Shown here: positions 50,618 to 56,633 of the stretch, in pieces
Position numbering within the stretch: the first letter of the stretch is position 1
Layout of the letters: the number at the start of each line of letters is the position of its first letter
NCBI RefSeq assembly: GCF_022095675.1
Contig: NZ_JAHYSG010000083.1
Coordinates: 1-56,633, forward strand
Origin: Dactylosporangium sp. AC04546
GTDB lineage: Bacteria > Actinomycetota > Actinomycetes > Mycobacteriales > Micromonosporaceae
Reading direction: 5' to 3'
Length of the DNA stretch: 56,633 bases
The notes under the pieces: generated by a model
Databases searched by the model: none
What the model was told of the DNA's origin: nothing
Seen by the model: only the letters and a program-made list of their open reading frames with translations
Translations under genes and position numbers: made by a program

Positions 50618-51835
50618 GTGTCGTACGCGCCGCCAACCCTCTCGGTCCTTACCCGCAACAAGGACTTCCGCCACCTGTTCGCCGCCAACCTGATCGGGCT
50701 CGGCGCCGACTGGTTCGTCATGATTCCCCTGCTCAGCCTGCTGCCGCAACTCACCGGCTCCGGCGTGTGGGGCGCGCTCGTGCTGGCCGCCGACACAGGT
50801 GTGATCGCCCTGCTGCTGCCGTACACGGGCACGGTGGCCGACCGGCTCGACCGCCGCAAGATCATGGTCACCGCCAACCTGGCGATGGCGGTCTGCACCC
50901 TGAGTCTGCTCTTCGTGCGTACCGCGGCGACCGCCTGGCTCGCCGTCGCCGCGATCGGGGTCGTCGCCGTGGCGAAGGCGTTCTTCGTGCCGGCCGCCTC
51001 GGCCGGGCTGCCCAACGTCGTCGACGCGGAGGACCTGTCGGCGGCCAACGCGCTCAGCGGCTCGGCGTGGGGCACGATGCTGGTCGTCGGCGCGTCGCTG
51101 GGCGGCGTGGCGTCGTCCATCGCGGGCCCCTACCCGTGCTTCGGCTTCGCCAGCGCGCTGCTCCTGCTGGCCGCCTTCCAGGGCTGGCGGGTCCGGCGCC
51201 CGCTGCAGGCGGAGGCGCCCGCGGGCGGTCGGGCGGGCGTGGGCGAGGCACTGCGGTACATCCGGAACCATCCCCGCGTCGCCTCGCTCGTCACGGTCAA
51301 GTGCGCCGTTGGCCTCGGCAACGGGGTCCTGGCGGTGTTTCCGCTGCTGGCGGCGGTGCTGGGGGCCGGACCGACGGGGCTCGGCCTGCTGTTCGCGGCA
51401 CGGGGGCTCGGCGCGCTCATCGGGCCGCTGGTGCTGCGGCGGGTGCTGAACCACCGGGCCTGGATCCTGCCGGGCCTCGCCGTCTCGATGGCTGTCTACG
51501 GCATCGCGTACCTCGGCGTCAGCGTCACCGGCTGGTTCCCGCTCGTGCTGGCCGGCGTCGTCATCGCCCACCTCGCCGGCGGCGGCAACTGGATGATGTC
51601 GAACTACCAGCTCCAGGCCGAGGTGCCCGACGCGCTGCGGGGCCGGGTCTTCGCCACCGACGTCATGCTCGCGACGCTCGCCGTCTCGGTGTCGCAGCTG
51701 GCCGTCGGCGCCTTCGTCGACCGGGTCGACCCGCGCCCGCTGGTGGCGATCAGCGGCGCGGTGACCCTCGTGTACGCGATCGGCTGGGGGCTTGTCACCC
51801 GACGTAGCGCGAGTGGCGCGCCCGAGCTATCCTAG
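50618..51835 (+). CDS. MFS transporter (DHA3/EntS-like exporter)
   Basis: A 405-aa permease with about 12 helices. The loop 2-3 motif is GTVADRLDRRKIMV, and the centre has RPLQAEAPAGGRAGVGEALR. Family resemblance is to MFS_3 drug and siderophore exporters. The start is a GTG at 50618; directly upstream TCGGACACCT occurs twice (50593-50602, 50605-50614), perhaps a regulator site. The substrate is unknown. Confidence 0.85.
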   Translation: MSYAPPTLSVLTRNKDFRHLFAANLIGLGADWFVMIPLLSLLPQLTGSGVWGALVLAADTGVIALLLPYTGTVADRLDRRKIMVTANLAMAVCTLSLLFVRTAATAWLAVAAIGVVAVAKAFFVPAASAGLPNVVDAEDLSAANALSGSAWGTMLVVGASLGGVASSIAGPYPCFGFASALLLLAAFQGWRVRRPLQAEAPAGGRAGVGEALRYIRNHPRVASLVTVKCAVGLGNGVLAVFPLLAAVLGAGPTGLGLLFAARGLGALIGPLVLRRVLNHRAWILPGLAVSMAVYGIAYLGVSVTGWFPLVLAGVVIAHLAGGGNWMMSNYQLQAEVPDALRGRVFATDVMLATLAVSVSQLAVGAFVDRVDPRPLVAISGAVTLVYAIGWGLVTRRSASGAPELS

Positions 51836-51845
51836 TGATATCACT
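51834..51845. promoter_or_regulatory. Perfect 12-bp palindrome upstream of SPFH operon
   Basis: AGTGATATCACT, directly after a TATCCT -10-like hexamer (51828-51833), so it would cover the transcript start. It lies 19 nt before the SPFH start, which has CTGGAG as ribosome site. The ribbon-helix-helix protein encoded second in the operon is the natural candidate to bind it. Confidence 0.6.
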
Positions 51846-51864
51846 TCGATAGCCTGGAGATGTC

Positions 51865-52716
51865 ATGGAGAGACGTGCGTTCCGCCTTCCTGGGTTCCTG
51901 ATGCTCGCGCTGCTGCTCCTCATCGCGATCGCGGCCGGCGTGGCGGTGGCGAGGCTGCCCGAGGACACCGCCGGTGGCCTGGTTGTCGCCGCCTCGCTGG
52001 TCGTGGTGGTCATCGCCGCCGGGTTCACCGTGGTCAACCCCAACGAGGCCCGGGTCGTGCAGTTCTTCGGCCGCTATGTCGGCACGCTGTCGGAGGCCGG
52101 CTTCCACTGGGCCGTCCCGTTCAGCGCGAAGCGGCGCATCTCGCGCCGGGTCCGCAACTTCGAGACCGCCCGGCTGAAGGTCTCCGACGCCGACGGCAAC
52201 CCCGTCGAGATCGCCGCCGTCGTCGTCTGGCGGGTCGTCGACACGTTCAAGGCGAGCTTCGGCGTCGACGACCACATCTCGTACGTCGCGGTGCAGGCCG
52301 AGGCCGCCGTCCGGCACCTCGCCACCAGCTACCCCTACGAGGCGCACGACGACGGCCGGGCCAGCCTGCGCGAGGGCAACGTCGTCAGCGAGGAGCTCAA
52401 CACCGAGCTGGGGGAGCGGGTCGCGCTGGCGGGCGTCGAGGTGCTCGAGTCGCGGATCACGCACCTGGCCTACGCGCCGGAGATCGCTCAGGCGATGCTC
52501 GCCCGGCAGCAGGCCAGCGCCATCGTCGCCGCGCGGGTGAAAATCGTCGAGGGAGCGGTCGGCATGGTCCAGAGCGCGCTGGAGCGGCTCAGCGAGCTGG
52601 AGGTCGTCGAGCTCGACGAGGAGCGCAAGGCGCAGATGGTGGCCAACCTGCTGGTCGTGCTCTGCGGCGACCGCAACGTCCAGCCCGTCGTCAACACCGG
52701 CTCGCTCTACGCCTGA
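51865..52716 (+). CDS. SPFH/Band 7 domain membrane protein
   Basis: A 283-aa protein with two N-terminal membrane helices (about 11-30 and 38-58) and an SPFH domain from about 60 to 230: [55 protein letters not shown] coiled-coil-like end follows. Such flotillin-like proteins form membrane rafts or protease scaffolds. A small ribbon-helix-helix gene starts 5 nt after its stop. Confidence 0.88.
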   Translation: MERRAFRLPGFLMLALLLLIAIAAGVAVARLPEDTAGGLVVAASLVVVVIAAGFTVVNPNEARVVQFFGRYVGTLSEAGFHWAVPFSAKRRISRRVRNFETARLKVSDADGNPVEIAAVVVWRVVDTFKASFGVDDHISYVAVQAEAAVRHLATSYPYEAHDDGRASLREGNVVSEELNTELGERVALAGVEVLESRITHLAYAPEIAQAMLARQQASAIVAARVKIVEGAVGMVQSALERLSELEVVELDEERKAQMVANLLVVLCGDRNVQPVVNTGSLYA

Positions 52717-52721
52717 CCGCC

Positions 52722-52907
52722 ATGGCCGAGCGCAAGAAGCTGCTGCTGCGGCTCGATCCTCAGGTCTACGACGCGGTCGCCCGCTGGGCCGCCGACGACC
52801 TGCGCAGCGTCAACGCCCAGATCGAGTTCGCGCTGCGCCTCGCCCTGCGCCAGACCGGCCGGTCGCCGCGGGCGGAGCCGGTCGATCAGCCGGATCCCGA
52901 GGACTGA
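52722..52907 (+). CDS. Small ribbon-helix-helix (Arc-type) DNA-binding protein
   Basis: A 61-aa protein, MAERKKLLLRLDPQVYDAVA followed by RWAADDLRSVNAQIEFALR. The short strand (KLLLRLD) plus two helices is the Arc/MetJ fold, with polar strand residues facing DNA. It lies 5 nt after the SPFH gene. I infer it autoregulates the operon through the palindrome at 51834-51845. No toxin gene is present, so a toxin-antitoxin role is unlikely. Confidence 0.75.
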   Translation: MAERKKLLLRLDPQVYDAVARWAADDLRSVNAQIEFALRLALRQTGRSPRAEPVDQPDPED

Positions 52908-52938
52908 ACCCTGAGGTCCTCATGGTGAGATGAGGGGC

Positions 52939-53886
52939 ATGGCTCTGCTGTCCCGACCCGTCGTGGCCCACGTGCCGGCGACGAGCGCGAACCTCGGTCC
53001 CGGCTTCGACGCGCTGGGCCTCGCCCTGACCCTGTATGACGTGGTCGAGGCGCGGGTCGCCGCCGCCGGCGTCACGGTCGAGGTCCGCGGCGAGGGTGCG
53101 GGCGAGCTGCCCGGCGACGAGAGCCACCTCGTGGTCCGCACCATGCGGCGGACGTTCGACCTGCTCGGCGAGCAGCCCCCGGGCCTGGCCCTGCGGTGCG
53201 ACAACCGCATTCCCCAGGCCCGGGGGCTCGGCTCGTCCTCGGCCGCGATCGTCGCGGGCATCGTGCTGGCCCGCGGGCTCGTCGAGGGCGGGGCCGAGCG
53301 CCTCGACGACGCGGCCGCCCTGGCCCTGGCCAGCGAGATCGAGGGCCATCCCGACAACGTGGCGCCGTGCCTGCTGGGCGGGTTCACGATCGCCTGGACG
53401 GATGACGGCGACCGGGGTGCCTCGGCGGTACGGCGGGAGCCGGCGCCCGGCATCCGCCCCGTCGTCTTCGTGCCCGAGGAGCGCGGCCTGACCGAGGTGG
53501 CGCGCGCCGCGTTGCCGCCCGCGGTGCCGCACGCCGATGCGGCGTTCAACGCGGGCCGTGCCGCGCTGCTGGTGCACGCGCTGGCCGGCGACCCCGGCCG
53601 GTTGTTCGCCGCCACGGAGGATCGGCTGCATCAGCGGTACCGCGCGGAAGGCATGCCGGCGACCGCCGAACTCGTCGCCGGCCTGCGCGACCAGCACGTG
53701 CCCGCGGTGGTCTCGGGCGCCGGGCCCAGCGTGCTCGCGTTCGCGGCGGCCGACTGGACGCCCGTGCCGATGCCGGGTTGGCGTGTTCTCCCGCTTGACG
53801 TCGACATGACCGGTGCGCGTCTCGGCGGTGAGCTGCGATGGGGTACGCTTGAACACGCCGAGCGGGACCCTGTTGCCGCTGGCTAG
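52939..53886 (+). CDS. thrB: Homoserine kinase
   Basis: A 315-aa GHMP kinase phosphorylating homoserine for ThrC. VPATSANLGPGFDALGLAL is motif 1, RIPQARGLGSSSAAIVAGIV is the ATP loop, and VVSGAGPSVLAFA is motif 3. ATG 52939 has GAGGGG directly upstream, better than the ATG at 52930. It is separated from hom-thrC by about 8 kb but still adjacent to rho as in other actinobacteria. Confidence 0.95.
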   Translation: MALLSRPVVAHVPATSANLGPGFDALGLALTLYDVVEARVAAAGVTVEVRGEGAGELPGDESHLVVRTMRRTFDLLGEQPPGLALRCDNRIPQARGLGSSSAAIVAGIVLARGLVEGGAERLDDAAALALASEIEGHPDNVAPCLLGGFTIAWTDDGDRGASAVRREPAPGIRPVVFVPEERGLTEVARAALPPAVPHADAAFNAGRAALLVHALAGDPGRLFAATEDRLHQRYRAEGMPATAELVAGLRDQHVPAVVSGAGPSVLAFAAADWTPVPMPGWRVLPLDVDMTGARLGGELRWGTLEHAERDPVAAG

Positions 53887-54172
53887 CGGAGTTGATTACT
53901 CTCTAGTCCTACAGCAGCCGCTCAGTGCGGCGATCTCATGCGGGGCGGCGTGCTCCGATTTCCGTGGCACCCCTTGCGCACGCCCGGCCGCCAACCCGCG
54001 TTTCCTGTGGTCGCACGCGCACGGCTGGGCAGGCCGCAGATGGTGGCGTCCGGCCCACCGGCACAGCGCTGCAACATCTCCCGCACCGCACGTGAGGCGG
54101 GAGCACCCGCGGGCCGCCCGGCCACCGTGTCTCGAATCCGGGCAGCTCCGGCCTAACGAGGGAAGGAATCCA

Positions 54173-56155
54173 TTGAGCGACACCACCGACGTCACGTCGG
54201 ATGTCTCCACCGGGGCGGAAAGCGCCGAGGCAGGCGCGACGCGCCGGCGGGCGCGCTCCGGCACGGGGTTGTCCAGCATGCTGCTCCCTGAGCTGCAGAG
54301 CCTGGCCGCCTCGTTGGGCATTTCCGGCACCGCCCGGATGCGCAAGGGCGAGCTGGTGACGGCTATCCAGGAGCGTCAGGCGGGTGAGTCGCGGCCGGCG
54401 GCCGCCACCGCCCCGCGCGCCACCCGCGCCGCGCGCACCGAGACCCCCGAGGCGGAATGGCCGTCCGCCACCGAGGTCACCGAGGCTCCCGCGCCCGCCC
54501 GTTCCCCTCGTCGGGCCACCCGCGCCGCCGGCCCGCCGGAGCCGCGTGCCGCCCGTGAGGACACCGCCGCCGAGGCGGTGGCCGAGAAGCCGGCCGCGGC
54601 CGAGCCGGCCGCCGAGCAGCCCGTCGCCGAGCGCGCGGAGCGCAACGGCCGGGCCGAGCGCCCGAGCCGCGCCGAGCGGGCCGCCGAGCGCGCCGCCGAG
54701 CGGGGTGAGCGGGCCGAGCGCGGGGAGCGTCCCGAGCGGTCGTCCGAGCGCGCCGAGCGTGCCGAGCGCCCTGAGCGGTCCTCCGAGCGGTCCTCCGAGC
54801 GCCCCGAGCGGTCCTCCGACCGCGCTGAGCGCTCCTCCGACCGCTCCTCCGACCGCGGCGACCGCAACCAGCGGGGCAGCTTCACGCAGCACGACGACGA
54901 GGATGACGACGGCACCGGCCGGCGCGGCCGGCGCAGCCGGTTCCGCGACCGTCGCCGCGGCCGCGAGCGCGAGGGCGCCGAGACGGGCGCGCGCGGCGCC
55001 AACGAGCCGCAGGTCAGCGAGGACGACGTCCTCGTTCCCGTGGCCGGCATCCTCGACGTGCTCGACAACTACGCCTTCGTGCGCACCACGGGCTACCTGT
55101 CCGGCTCGAACGACGTCTATGTCGCGATGTCGCAGGTCAAGCGGTATGGCCTGCGCCGTGGCGACGCGGTGACCGGCGCCGTGCGCCAGCCCCGTGACGG
55201 CGAGCAGCGGCGCGACAAGTACAACCCGCTGGTCCGCCTCGACACGGTCAACGGCATGGACCCGGAGGAGGCCAAGCGCCGCCCCGAGTTCTACAAGCTG
55301 ACCCCGCTCTACCCGCAGGACCGCCTGCGGCTGGAGACCGAGCCGCACATCCTCACGACGCGCGTCATCGACCTGGTGATGCCGATCGGCAAGGGCCAGC
55401 GCGCGCTCATCGTGTCCCCGCCGAAGGCCGGCAAGACGATGGTGCTCCAGGCGATCGCCAACGCGATCACCCGCAACAACCCCGAGTGCCACCTGATGGT
55501 CGTGCTGGTCGACGAGCGGCCCGAAGAGGTCACCGACATGCAGCGGTCGGTGAAGGGTGAGGTCATCGCCTCCACCTTCGACCGCCCGCCGACAGACCAC
55601 GCCACCGTCGCCGAGCTGTCGATCGAGCGCGCCAAGCGCCTGGTCGAGCTGGGCCACGACGTGGTCGTGCTGCTCGACTCGATCACCCGCCTCGGCCGGG
55701 CGTACAACAACGCCTCGCCCGCGTCGGGCCGCATCCTGTCGGGTGGTATCGACTCGACCGCGCTGTACCCGCCGAAGCGCTTCCTCGGCGCCGCCCGCAA
55801 CATCGAGAACGGCGGCTCCCTGACCATCATCGCCACGGCCCTCGTCGAGACGGGCTCCACGGGCGACACGGTCATCTTCGAGGAGTTCAAGGGCACGGGC
55901 AACGCCGAGCTGAAGCTCGACCGCAAGATCGCCGACCGCCGCATCTTCCCGGCGATCGACATCGACCCGTCCGGCACCCGCAAGGAGGAGATCCTCCTGG
56001 CCCCGGACGAGCTGGCGATCGTGATCAAGCTCCGCAAGGTCCTCCACGCGCTCGACTCCCAGGAGGCGCTGAACCTCCTGCTCGACCGCCTGAAGAAGAC
56101 CCGCACCAACGTCGAGTTCCTGATGCAGATCGCCCAGACGACCCCGGGCGAGTAG
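54173..56155 (+). CDS. rho: Transcription termination factor Rho
   Basis: A 660-aa hexameric RNA helicase that ends transcription. Rho_N (about 33-70, LPELQSLAASLGISGTARMR) is followed by a ~210-residue charged, disordered insertion with ERAER/ERSSER repeats, then the RNA-binding OB fold (about 283-345, DDVLVPVAGILDVLDNYAFV) and the ATPase with Walker A SPPKAGKTM (about 417) and Walker B VVVLLDSITRLGRAY. The long insertion is typical of actinobacterial Rho. The start is TTG with GGAAGGA upstream. A 286-nt leader without a gene separates it from thrB. Confidence 0.95.
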   Translation: MSDTTDVTSDVSTGAESAEAGATRRRARSGTGLSSMLLPELQSLAASLGISGTARMRKGELVTAIQERQAGESRPAAATAPRATRAARTETPEAEWPSATEVTEAPAPARSPRRATRAAGPPEPRAAREDTAAEAVAEKPAAAEPAAEQPVAERAERNGRAERPSRAERAAERAAERGERAERGERPERSSERAERAERPERSSERSSERPERSSDRAERSSDRSSDRGDRNQRGSFTQHDDEDDDGTGRRGRRSRFRDRRRGREREGAETGARGANEPQVSEDDVLVPVAGILDVLDNYAFVRTTGYLSGSNDVYVAMSQVKRYGLRRGDAVTGAVRQPRDGEQRRDKYNPLVRLDTVNGMDPEEAKRRPEFYKLTPLYPQDRLRLETEPHILTTRVIDLVMPIGKGQRALIVSPPKAGKTMVLQAIANAITRNNPECHLMVVLVDERPEEVTDMQRSVKGEVIASTFDRPPTDHATVAELSIERAKRLVELGHDVVVLLDSITRLGRAYNNASPASGRILSGGIDSTALYPPKRFLGAARNIENGGSLTIIATALVETGSTGDTVIFEEFKGTGNAELKLDRKIADRRIFPAIDIDPSGTRKEEILLAPDELAIVIKLRKVLHALDSQEALNLLLDRLKKTRTNVEFLMQIAQTTPGE

Positions 56156-56164
56156 TAGCAGCTG

Positions 56165-56201
56165 GCGGCCGCCTTCGGAGAACGTTTCCGAGGGCGGCCG
56201 C
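56165..56201 (+). terminator. Hairpin terminator after rho
   Basis: GCGGCCGCCTTCGG (56165-56178), 9-nt loop AGAACGTTT, CCGAGGGCGGCCGC (56188-56201): a 14-bp stem with one G-U pair, 9 nt after the rho stop. Confidence 0.8.
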
Positions 56202-56234
56202 TTGCTGTCCGCCGCCGCGGGTACATGCGCGGGT

Positions 56235-56426
56235 ATGCGACACGGAGACAAGGTTCAGTGGCGGTCGCACGGCGTCACGGTCAAGGGCACCGTCGTCCGG
56301 AAACTTTCGCGGCGAACCCGGGCCGCCGGCCGGGTGGTGGCCGCCTCGCCGGACCGGCCGCAGTGGGTGGTCCGCAGCGCCAAGACCGGCAAGGAGGCCG
56401 TCCATCGCCCCGAGGCCCTGAGCTAG
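56235..56426 (+). CDS. HVA1/TUDOR-like small protein (DUF2945)
   Basis: A 63-aa basic protein: GDKVQWRSHGVTVKGTVVRK followed by WVVRSAKTGKEAVHRPEAL. It matches the hypervirulence-associated TUDOR-like (DUF2945) pattern of a short SH3-like barrel. Function unknown. The start is ATG 56235 with no strong ribosome site. Confidence 0.6.
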   Translation: MRHGDKVQWRSHGVTVKGTVVRKLSRRTRAAGRVVAASPDRPQWVVRSAKTGKEAVHRPEALS

Positions 56427-56435
56427 GCCCCGTTC

Positions 56436-56617
56436 GCCGTTTGCGGCCCCGCTGCAAGCGGCCGCCACGGCCGTCGGCGTGTGCGGCGCCGTTGCATGAT
56501 CACGGTCTATTCGCGATCATGCCGATTGCGGCCTCGCTGCAAACCACGGCCGTCGGCGGTTGCGGCCCCGCGGCCGTGCGGCGCGGCATGATCGCGGTCT
56601 ATTCGCGATCATGCCGA
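56436..56617. repeat. Two tandem ~92-bp units each ending in a CATGATC hairpin
   Basis: Each unit has TTGCGGCC(C/T)CGCTGCAA, an ACGGCCGTCGGCG block, and a hairpin with loop GTCTATT. Hairpin 1: GCATGATCACG (56494-56504) / CGCGATCATGC (56512-56522), one mismatch. Hairpin 2: GGCATGATCGCG (56585-56596) / CGCGATCATGCC (56604-56615), perfect 12 bp. The period is 92 bp. The region 56427-56633 has no gene. Confidence 0.8.
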
Positions 56618-56633
56618 GCCCCGAGCCCCGAGC

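Noticed and set aside
52722..52907. Antitoxin of a toxin-antitoxin pair
   Set aside because: The ribbon-helix-helix protein has no small toxin-like neighbour; its partner is a 283-aa SPFH membrane protein.

Overview
The window is about 56.6 kb of very GC-rich DNA. Gene content and order point to a filamentous actinomycete, most likely a Micromonosporaceae-type organism (Actinoplanes/Micromonospora relatives). The evidence is the argS-lysA-hom-thrC and thrB-rho amino-acid block, an actinobacterial Rho with a long Arg/Glu/Ser-rich insertion, NgcEFG-type sugar uptake, ECF42-type sigma factors with YCII/DGPF partners, GTG and TTG starts, and many ATGA/GTGA overlaps. The family assignment is inference.

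Layout. 1-2219: GC-rich repeats, a TetR gene with a clear operator, a tautomerase, and a GlcNAc-kinase-like gene. 2249-8440: an amino-sugar/chito-oligosaccharide unit with an RpiR regulator, a SIS-domain protein, an NgcE/F/G-type ABC importer and a secreted GH16-like hydrolase with a chitin-binding module, closed by a 12-bp hairpin terminator. 8450-14096: a decayed mycothiol-dependent isomerase gene, an alpha/beta hydrolase, a divergent NmrA/TetR pair with twin operators, an ECF42 sigma factor with its YCII partner, and a glycosyltransferase. 14058-20057: aminopeptidase N, deoC with a GntR regulator, a cupin, and a divergent pair (MucR-like zinc-finger protein and PadR regulator) sharing a perfect 10+10 bp dyad.

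20217-33424 is the most interesting part. A PHO-box-like repeat precedes ten co-directional genes. pstB-pstC-pstA and three PstS-like binding proteins are interleaved with a WxL-like Ig-repeat surface protein, a DUF916 (WxL-interacting-type) membrane protein, an LPRTG lipoprotein and a sortase-fold protein that lacks the catalytic Cys and Arg. This looks like a csc/WxL-style surface complex built into a phosphate-uptake operon. One domain of about 150-180 residues appears to be shared by the WxL-like protein and the LPRTG lipoprotein.

33421-37730: a thiamine-binding protein, a VOC protein, a short class II UvrA-like ATPase, about 1.15 kb of degenerate DNA, and tRNA-Arg(CCG). 37812-44949: DUF305 and DUF3105 membrane proteins, then argS (apparently leaderless), lysA, hom and thrC. 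About 8 kb then separates thrC from thrB. It carries a two-component system divergent from an ABC exporter, a second ECF42/YCII pair, an MFS transporter, and an SPFH plus ribbon-helix-helix pair downstream of a perfect 12-bp palindrome. thrB, rho, a small HVA1/TUDOR-like protein and a tandem CATGATC-hairpin repeat finish the window.

All functions are assigned by reading sequence motifs. No database search or folding program was run.
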